Source: Ornithodoros turicata (Eukaryota > Arthropoda > Arachnida > Ixodida > Argasidae). Taken from it: a stretch of 64,000 bases of DNA. The notes beneath the pieces were generated by a model. The model saw only the letters and a list, made by a program, of their open reading frames with translations. It was not told the DNA's origin and did not search any database. Both the position numbers and the translations under genes were made by a program. The stretch is from contig NC_088201.1 of NCBI RefSeq assembly GCF_037126465.1, forward strand, positions 128,836,665 to 128,900,664. The letters are read 5' to 3'. This document shows, in pieces, positions 56,863 through 64,000 of this stretch; within the stretch, counting starts at the first letter, position 1; every line of letters starts with the position of its first letter.

Positions 56863-57735
56863 GACAAAAAAACGACAAACACAGACAGCTAATAGCTGCC
56901 ATTCGAAAACTGTCAAGTTTGGAGTCATCGCCGGGTTACTGTCAAATGCTGTGAAAAAGTCTTGTGTTCACCAGTTACATTCTTCTTTGTGCCACCAACT
57001 GTCTCGGTTGAGGGACGCGGGCTACTCCCATTGTATGATTTTTCATGGTCTAATGACTCTTGGAAACAAGCTTTTTTCCGTTTCCCTAAAAGAAAATAAT
57101 GTTACTGGTCATCGTGTCGTAATTCCGTATTTTCATAAAATTTCTCATCACCTGCTTTTTGTTGGGAAGAAATTTGATGTGAACCTTGTATTTAGAAATG
57201 ATTAGACTCGTTTAGACTCGTTGACACCTTTTGCAAAAGTTGAAACTTCGTGTAAAACCCACAGAACTGTGTATGTGAACGGTCGTTCTAATATTGTATA
57301 TCAGACACCTCTGGAATGTGGTTTTTGTTATATCGGCCAAAGTAAACGCTGCCTAAATGGTCGCTTGCGGGAGCATGCCCTCAAAGTAAAAAATAACGAT
57401 TGTTCTTCCGAATTGGTAAAACACCTACAACTCTGTAGAAGTTGTACACCCAGATGGCATGAAACCTTTGTAATGTCCAGTGAAAGTGACCTTAACAAAA
57501 GGCTTATGAAGAAAACGCTGTCCATTATCTCTGCTGGAAACTGTGTCAGCAAGCCTTCTCTGACCTTCCCGTTAGTTTTGGGGATGTTCTTACCTTCTCC
57601 TCACCCTTCCTTCTAACCAACTTGAAGCCCTTATATGTTCGTGCTGTTAAGTAAACTTTCAGCTGTGTTTGAGACCTTGTCTGTGTTTGTCGTTTTTTTG
57701 TCCCCTAGTGTCGGATGTTTAAGTTATGGATCTAT
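56832..57735 (+). mobile_element. 5'-truncated Penelope-like element between inverted repeats
   Basis: Inverted arms (about 56832-56893 and 57681-57735; shared CTGTGTTTGTCGTTTTTTTG, TCCCCTAGT and TAAGTTATGGATC) enclose two frames: 56951-57205 (RVVIPYFHKISHHLLFVGKK, the C-terminal end of the Penelope RT) and 57221-57616 (endonuclease). A short tandem duplication TTAGACTCGTTTAGACTCGT at the frame junction (57202-57221) introduces the stop between them. Inverted flanks are common in Penelope-like elements. Confidence 0.8.
57221..57616 (+). CDS. GIY-YIG endonuclease domain of the Penelope-like element
   Basis: About 131 codons. The core IVYQTPLECGFCYIGQSKRC then LNGRLREHALKVKN contains the YIG motif, the catalytic-type Arg in RCLNGRLREH and the Glu of REH, with a Cys/His-rich lead (ETSCKTHRTVYVNG). 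A second region, HETFVMSSESDLNKRLMKKT, provides the helical Glu segment typical of the family, then ISAGNCVSKPSLTF. The domain nicks DNA to prime reverse transcription. The frame is open, but the protein is cut from its RT by the stop at 57205. Confidence 0.8.
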   Translation: MTPFAKVETSCKTHRTVYVNGRSNIVYQTPLECGFCYIGQSKRCLNGRLREHALKVKNNDCSSELVKHLQLCRSCTPRWHETFVMSSESDLNKRLMKKTLSIISAGNCVSKPSLTFPLVLGMFLPSPHPSF

Positions 57736-57819
57736 ACCACCAGCTCGCTTGCTACCTCTCTATCCTCTCTTTTGATATTTCTGGAAACCATTGGACTTCG
57801 ATCGTTATGCATAGTTTAG

Positions 57820-59345
57820 AGCCTCTTTACCCATGTCCTGAAGAGATATCGGTCCTGCACACTCACGTCTCCTCTCAGACTTTACTAACTCTCCTTGACT
57901 ACAGTAGCTACATGTGTGTCATAACTGTAACGGCGTGGATTTTCCGTTTTGTTCCACGGTGCCAAAGGTCGCCTAGCGCCCCAGACCGGCGATCTCTCTC
58001 CCTATCACTTGACGAACAACAAATCGCGGAACCTTATTGGTACAAGGCCGTGCAACGAGAAGTTTTCGGTCTGCATCCTGACTCTGTCAAGACCTTCGAG
58101 ATTTCCTAGATTCTGATGATCTTCTTCGACTCAAGACCCGACTGGTCTTCAGCGACCTGTACAAGTCCTCGATCTATCCCATTATTCTAGCTGGCAGGCA
58201 CCATTTTACTTGGCTCCTGGTGACACATGTCCACATTCAAACAGCTCCACACTGGGGAGCAGGGCACTCTTGCTCAACTACGGGAACGGTTCTGGGTACT
58301 AAGGGGACGTCAAACAGTGAAGAGAGTCATCTATACGTGTGTCACGTGTCGACGATTTGGCAGCTCCATCTTGCACTAACAAACGGCGCCTCTTCCATCC
58401 GATCGTTCCTCCCAGAATGCGCTTTTCTACGTCACTGGTATTGATTTTGCCGGTCCCATATATTGCTGCACGGTCAGCCAAGTTCGAGTCTGAAATCGTA
58501 CGAAGCCTTGTTCACCTGTGCTACCACACGCGCCGTACATTTGAAACTGACTTCATCCATGGGCGTTGCCGACGTCCTCCATTTAGACGCTTCGTCGCAC
58601 GAAGATAAATCCCGTGCAAAGTGTACTCGGACAACTTCCGAACATTCAAACGGGCGTCAAAAGACATTGCAGAGCTTCACCGCCTCGTTCACGCTGCGGC
58701 CCTCCAACGCTACTTTGTCGACCGTCACATTCAATGGATCTTTATTGCTGAACGCGCATCCTGGTGGGGCGGGTTCTGGGGGCGTCTCCTGAGATGTGTG
58801 AAGGACGCTTTAGGCACGTATCTCGGTCGAACGTGCCTACCCTTCGAGCAGATTACCACCGTCCTCACCGAAATCGAAGCCATGATCAACTCTAGGCCTC
58901 TGACGTACATGTCCGACGACCCCAGGAATTTTTCACCTGTGTCCCTCCCAGTTTCTTCTCGGAAAAAGCTTAACTGTTCTACCGGACTGTTCACACACAG
59001 ACAGCGTGGCCAATGATACGCGCCCCTCGCTCCTTGACAAGATGCAGCTTCGACAAGCCGTGCTCGACGAATTTTGGCGCAGATGAGCTCGCGAGTACAT
59101 ATCCGAGCTACCCTCTGCCCATCACTTCCAGTACAGTTCAACCGTGCCATTCCATGTGGGCGAACTGGTACTCCTTTCTTCTAAAGCTCTCGCCAGAGCT
59201 TTGTGGCCTCTTGGACGAGTCACAGAGATTTAGCAGAGACGTGACGGTGTCATCCGTGCATGTAAAATCATGCTCCCTAGCGGATTTGTCCTACGGCGAC
59301 CAGTACAGTTACTGCACAAACTGGAGATCTAGGTAGATGCTCGCC
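57820..59345 (+). pseudogene. BEL-B RNase H-to-integrase region, multiply shifted
   Basis: Blocks in order: YSSYMCVITVTAWIFRFVPR and EEQQIAE-like text with WYKAVQREVF (linker to integrase, about 57890-58070); ILAGRHHFTWLLVTHVHIQT (58190-58245); a GTLAQLRERFWVLRGRQTVK / CVTCRRFG zinc region (58262-58355); YVTGIDFAGPIY (first catalytic Asp, 58430-58465); YSDNFRTFKRASKDI (second Asp, 58622-58665); and TEIEAMINSRPLTYMSDDPR (third, Glu, about 58870-58925), followed by a degraded C-terminal domain. At least five frameshifts or stops. RT is missing between this and 51507. Confidence 0.85.
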
Positions 59346-59361
59346 ATATCTCCTCCGCGGG

Positions 59362-59502
59362 AATATAAGAAATTGTGAAGAGGATGAGGATCACCTGACC
59401 TCACCTGCGCCCATCTTCGTGAATCATCAGAGCTCGAGCTCGTGGACAGTTGCTCGTTCGTGTTGGAATAAACACTTGTTCTGAGGAGTCATCCTTTCCT
59501 AC
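59362..59502 (+). repeat. BEL-B 3' LTR
   Basis: Matches 7218-7336 from TATAAGAAATTGTGAAGAGG to TCCTTTCCTAC, with a 20-bp segment (CCTGCGCCCATCTTCGTGAA) not in the 5' copy. It contains AATAAA at about 59468. A purine-rich GCGGGAATATAAGAAA precedes TGTGAAG. Confidence 0.75.
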
Positions 59503-59506
59503 CACA

Positions 59507-61426
59507 TTGTCTCAGGTATGTACAGGTGTCACACATGCATAATTTATAATATAGCGATGACGTATCCCATTTAGCTTCTGTTATCTCACCTGTCGCTTAC
59601 TGGACACTATCGGATGACACTACTGATCCTGCCAGCACATTGTCCACGTCGACGGACACTATTTGTGAAGTACGCAGTAAAAAATGCCTTTGTCCACATC
59701 AGCACTGCAAGAATTACGAACCAAATATATTCTGTAAACTTGAACGTTCCTACTTTGCGGGAAACAATTGTAGCCGAGCTTGACAATGCATACTGCAGCA
59801 CTGTCTCTTCAACCACTATGAATCGTGCTTGTCAGAAATGCATACAAGATTAGTGCTCAACATGTCCGCATTTCTTATTACTCTTTTTGTTTGTGTGTGT
59901 GTGATCCAGGCAGTCAAGTTAACATGACAGAAATAGCTGGAAGCAGGTATGCTAAAAATGATTATCCGGATTTGCAAGGAATGACAGCTTTCCTACCTGT
60001 GGCCTCGTGTCCCCCTCGTGCTTTTACCAGTTACACCTGCGCGATTGCTCAAGAGGTAGAATAGGGTTGAGTCTGACTCCAGTTGTTGTTGTTTTTCATT
60101 CCTTACACGTGGACACAAAGACACCTGAAAGGACATCACATGGGTCAATGATTACATCGACCCCCATTCCGCAGATTCTGCTAAGTCCACAGGTGGAACC
60201 ACTAGCTTTCTTACGTGTTACGTGTGACTTTGCAACATTTTTGGAGTCTTTGGACAGGTTCAGAACATCAGTATGACATCGAGAGTTGGAGAAGAAACCG
60301 ATGAGAACTACTACCCATCTGAGGACAGCTTCTTTGAAGGGTACAGGAACACTGTCTATTGAGGTATACTTATGAGTAAGAACGGCGAATTAATTTTCTA
60401 GAGACACCATTACACCTGAATTTCCAGCGGAACAGCGAAAATTCATTGTCTTTGAAGCCCCACTACTGGAATTGTTCAAAGCGTGTCGCAGTTGCAGTGG
60501 GCCATGCAATGTTCGGGGCACGCTTCTCACTGTTGTGTCGGAATGTGCAAGTGGCCACAAATTCTCTTGGAACAGTCAGTCAGAATTAAACGGGATGACT
60601 GCAGGAAGCGTTTTGCTCTCCGGTGCAGTACTCTTCAACGGAGTCAGTACCACCAAGGTGTGTACTTGCAGGTTAGGGAGCATACGTAATAAAGCACTAC
60701 ATCCTTTTCTACAGGTTCTTCGACTGCTCAGCTCTATCAACATACAAATGATTTCAAAGGTTACATACAACACATATCAGAAAGGTTGCCTATACTGCCG
60801 GCAGTATTACAGGTACTAGTCCCTATTCACTTACAGAAAACTTGAAAATCTATGTAAAGTATTAACTATCATCATATGATTGTGATAAGTAGTAACTGAC
60901 AAGCATCGGTGCTTCAGTGAATAAGGGGGTATTGAGTTTGTTTTATGCAATAATGGCCCTTATATTGCTCAAATCTTACAGGTTTGGAATGCAGAACACA
61001 ACAACCTCCTCCTTCGCTTCGAGACAAGCCTGTAGACCTCCTTGGATGTGGAAGATGTGATTCTCCTGGTCACTGTGCCAAGTACCTGACATACACTTTT
61101 ATGGGAGCCCATTCAAAGGAAATCGTCAGCTCCGGGCAAGTAGAGGTTGGTGAGGTAAGTGTTTGGCACATATTACTCGTACAAAGGCCTACCAGCTGCC
61201 ATAGTTTCACTGTTTCTTTTTGTTTGTTTTTCTTGCTCTAGTCTGCATGCTGCATCCAGCACAAACATGGAAAAGGTGGGATTTGTGAGATGCCTGGACG
61301 AACTGAAATCAAATTACATCATCGTGCCATCCATTACGACTGATCGACATCCTGCAGTCAGAAAGGATATGCATGAAATGGAACCCAGCATAGTGCATGG
61401 ATTTGATAACTGGCATGTGGTGAAAG
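59507..61426 (+). pseudogene. Transposase-like gene (3' exons of the THAP gene), intron-containing
   Basis: Coding blocks fit an uncharacterised animal transposase-like family that I recall as often THAP-linked. They are: an acidic DENYYPSEDSFFEGYRNTVY (60298-60357); FIVFEAPLLELFKACRSCSG, then CASGHKFSWNSQ, then AGSVLLSGAVLFNG (60445-60657); VLRLLSSINIQMISKVTYNT (60715-60812); LGCGRCDSPGHCAKYLTYTF (61038-61097, possible first catalytic Asp region); and NMEKVGFVRCLDELKSN, then TDRHPAVRKDM and HGFDNWHVVK (61265-61426). Introns with good sites: 60658-60714, 60813-60981, and 61155-61242 (GTAAGT...CTCTAG). At least two frameshifts (within the exon from 60982, and after 61243) and GDGR changed to GCGR suggest a pseudogene. 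The stretch 59507-59515 ends in CAG|GTATGT and may be the end of the THAP exon. Confidence 0.6.
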
Positions 61427-61606
61427 GTGATGTTTACCTGCTTATTGTGTAACCTACACCCCAGTGTGGATTGCGCTGCTACCGGTATGCTGTACATCAT
61501 GACCATTTCAGTGCTCTCCCGTTGAATTTGCGTCAATAATTTTTATTGTGGGCTTATATATTTATATTTTGTATGTAGGCTTGTAGAAGTTGGACGCAGC
61601 AGCTAA

Positions 61607-61813
61607 TGTTGGTAGCCACGTTGGCAACCCTGTATATATTGTACATAACTTCGTTTTCTATGGGGGGAAATAAAACCGAGCTGCAGGTGCGGCAGCGCAA
61701 TCCTTTTTTCGGCACCGCTAAGCGACGAAGTGGACGTGGTTGTCCTGCACTCTCGCGTGTTGGAATGCCAGGGCACCAGCTGCGGTAGACCGAAACATAG
61801 GTACAGGTCAACA
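61607..61813 (+). repeat. Copia 5' LTR
   Basis: 207 bp with TGTTG...CAACA ends. It contains TATATATT (about 61634) and AATAAAA (about 61669) as promoter and polyadenylation candidates. It is followed by the initiator-tRNA-like PBS. Flanking bases are GCTAA on the left; the right copy lies outside the window. Confidence 0.85.
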
Positions 61814-61819
61814 TAGGAT

Positions 61820-61842
61820 ATGGGCCCAGCACGCTTCCACTG
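61820..61842 (+). promoter_or_regulatory. Copia-type primer binding site (internal iMet tRNA)
   Basis: ATGGGCCCAGCACGCTTCCA plus CTG is complementary to the anticodon and D-arm side of the initiator methionine tRNA (as I recall the insect sequence), not to the tRNA 3' end. Drosophila copia is known to use a 5' half of this tRNA as primer. Confidence 0.8.
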
Positions 61843-61905
61843 TGGAAAGGGGACCAGGAAAGGGGACCTCATCGCTGAAGAGAACGTGAAAAGTCGCCGT
61901 CAGAA

Positions 61906-64000
61906 ATGTCGTCAGAGGGGATGGCAGCTCCAGTGCAGACCTTCACGACCTCACCGAGAAACTGGACGGGACAAACTATCCGACGTGGAAGTTCAAAATG
62001 ACCTCATTCTTGAAGGCGCGGGGACTTTGGACGGTCATTCAAGACAACCCACCGGAAGCAACAGAAGCGAGAGCCCTTTGGGACAAGCGGGACACAGAAG
62101 CTCTCAGCGCAATTGTGCAGACTCTGTCGAGTTCTCAGACAGCATATGTCATCAACCAGGCTACAGCCAAGGGCGTATGGACAAGGCTACAGGAGGTCAG
62201 TCAGGGACGAATCCTGGAGAGAAGGCTTACATTGAGGCGCAAACTCAACGGATTGAAGTGGGAAGCTGGGGAGACTGTCACTCAGTATATGCATCGACTG
62301 GAGTCAACAGCTGAGGAGTTGCGAACCCTGGGAGACATTTTCGAGGATGCTGAAATTGCTTCTATTGCCCTGCAAGGCTTGCCGCGGCCGTACCATGGAG
62401 TGGCAAGAAGTTTCGATGCCTGCCCCATGTCGGGTATCACCCCGGAAAGGGTGAAGTATGCCCTGCTACAGGAAGAGGCGCGCCGTGGAACTTCGGCGCA
62501 AGATGCGGCATGTAAAGTGAGACTTGCTCCGAACAAGCCGCTGGACCGGAAAGGACGCTCCTTCAACTGCTATCAATGCGGAAAACCGGGACACATAGCT
62601 CGGGACTGCTATGCCAAGAGAGACCATAGAAACTTTGCCGGAAGCAGCGGAGGTAACAGGTATCGACAGCGGGACCTGAGGCAAGAAGGGCTGAGGCAAG
62701 GAGCGAGGTTCGCGCAATCATCTCAGAACCCTGAGGTCACGGAAGAGTACTTCGCCTTCGGCGCAGCCATGGATTACATGGAGCAGACAGGGATTGACTG
62801 GTCCATTGATTCCGGCGCGAGTACCCATATGACCGGAAGAAGAGATCTTCTGAGAAACTTCAAGGCGGAGGCTCCGAGGAAGGTGACGCTTGCAGATGGG
62901 AAGACCATGGAGTCTTGCGGAACCGGGACCGTGACCTTTAAGGTCCAGAAAGGAAGCTTCCTGAACACGTTAACTGCCGAAGCAGTCTTGTACGTCCCCG
63001 GAATGGCGGACAATCTACTATCGGTGTCGAAACTGACTGACAGTGGCATAGTGGTAACCTTCAGCGACGATAACTGTACTGCGTACAAGGGGAGCAAGTT
63101 TGTATTCTCAGGCTTCAAGGAAGGAGGGATCTACCGACTGCATGCGGACGTTGATGTCCCTGCCGTTGCACAGCATGTGAAGAGCGACGATTTTATGCTT
63201 TGGCATCGACGCCTGTGCCACGTTAACTTCGACTCGCTAGCTGAAATGGGTAAGAAGGGCAGCGTTCAAGGTTTGCCAATTCTGCGAGGTGAACGCCGCT
63301 CCTGCCAGGACTGCATCGTAGCAAAACAAACCAGAGCACCATTCAGGTCGTCAGGAGCCGAGCCAAGGGATTCTACACTGGAGTTGTTGCACGTTGACTT
63401 GTGTGGGCCGTTCCCTCTACCATCCATCGGTGGAAGCAAGTATATCCTTGTCATTGTTGACGACGCCAGCAGGAAGGCAGCAGTCTACTTCCTGAAGCAC
63501 AAGGACGAGACTGGAGACAAGATGGCACTTTTCATACGAGAAGCAGAAACACAGACGGGGAATATAGTCAAGCGGGTCCGTACCGACAATGGCGGAGAAT
63601 TCCTAGGTAGAGAACTCCAAAGATTCCTCGAAAGAAAGGGAATCATCCATGAATGGACTGTCCCGTATTCGCCAGCACAGAATGGTGTGGCAGAACGCAT
63701 GAATAGAACTCTGGTGGAAACAGCAAGATCACTGTTAATTGAATCACGGTTGCCCCCCGAGTTTTGGGCAGAGGCAGTTAACACTGCGGTGTACGTCCGT
63801 AACCGATGCAGCAAAAGGATTCTCAACGGGAGGATTCCCGAAGAAATCTACACGCGGAGGCGCCAGTCTGTAGGCTATTTCAGAATTTTCGGATGCCTGG
63901 CATACATGGCGACGACCACTGAGAGACTTCGCACGAAGTTGGACAGAAGAAGCAGACCTGCGATTTTCTTGGGGTACTGCGACAACAGAAAGGGCTACCG
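61906..64000 (+). CDS. Copia Gag-Pol polyprotein, continues beyond the window
   Basis: ATG 61906 (MSSEGMAAPVQ) shifts by one base near 61935 into a frame that stays open to 64000. Gag starts LTEKLDGTNYPTWKFKM and ends in the zinc knuckle CYQCGKPGHIARDC (62568-62609). Protease active site DSGASTHM lies at 62808. The integrase zinc domain has His at 63203 and 63218 and Cys at 63303 and 63312, then catalytic HVDLCGPFP, VRTDNGGEFLG and YSPAQNGVAERMNR (D, D, E). The window ends in the segment before RT (AIFLGYCDNRKGY). Only the one early frameshift is visible, so the element is young or nearly intact. The polyprotein makes particle and replication enzymes. Confidence 0.93.

Noticed and set aside
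61820..62314. 164-codon frame starting at 61820
   Set aside because: Wrong frame; it overlaps the PBS and the beginning of the Copia gag.

Overview
The window looks like repeat-dense nuclear DNA from an arthropod, most likely a tick or another chelicerate. The reasons are interstitial runs of the arthropod telomere pentamer (CCTAA/TTAGG), abundant BEL/Pao, Gypsy, Copia and Penelope-like retroelements, mariner/hAT/pogo-type DNA elements, THAP-linked transposase exons with spliceosomal introns, and an intronless globin retrocopy. I found no intact single-copy host gene and no bacterial-style operon. Almost everything recognisable is a mobile element or a relic of one. The species assignment is inference.

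Layout. 1-360: LINE reverse transcriptase fragment (minus). 391-849: frameshifted globin retropseudogene. About 1213-2072: element with terminal inverted repeats. 3509-6190: two oppositely oriented halves of a decayed BEL/Pao element (BEL-A). 6942-7217: a THAP-domain exon. 7218-59502: a second BEL/Pao element (BEL-B), whose pieces lie at 7218-9254 (LTR, gag, protease), 50239-50513 and 51333-51507 (protease/RT linker and RT start) and about 57820-59502 (RNase H/integrase, LTR). Beyond its 3' LTR, at 59507-61426, lie the remaining exons of a transposase family that I associate with THAP domains. The simplest reading is that BEL-B landed in a THAP-transposase gene. A Copia element follows at 61607 and runs off the right edge.

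The main discovery is the large block inside BEL-B, 9258-50238 (about 41 kb). It is bounded by inverted ends starting CCCAGGC, followed on both sides by arrays of short palindromic motifs built on ACTGGTnCCAGT, and it is flanked by a 3-bp ACA duplication in the BEL-B coding sequence. A second, 6.6-kb element at 35665-42305 has the same architecture with different motifs: CCCAGGGA ends plus arrays of TAGACGTCTA-type palindromes. These appear to be related large, possibly non-autonomous DNA transposon families defined by subterminal palindrome arrays.

Within the 41-kb block are a near-intact Gypsy element (12058-16302, TSD AAGT, 136/139-bp LTRs) inserted in one copy of a 2.5-kb duplication (11741-18563 versus 30568-33085), and a second, larger duplication (about 23345-30317 versus 35068-49390, the latter split by the 6.6-kb element). 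That duplication contains a block of about 1.1 kb that is almost identical between copies while its flanks have diverged, which suggests gene conversion. There are also long hairpin (foldback) elements, two hAT-type elements with 8-bp TSDs, a pogo-like MITE, a mariner relic and Penelope-like tails carrying a hammerhead-like motif.

Most reading frames carry frameshifts or stops. The Gypsy and Copia elements are the best preserved and probably the youngest.
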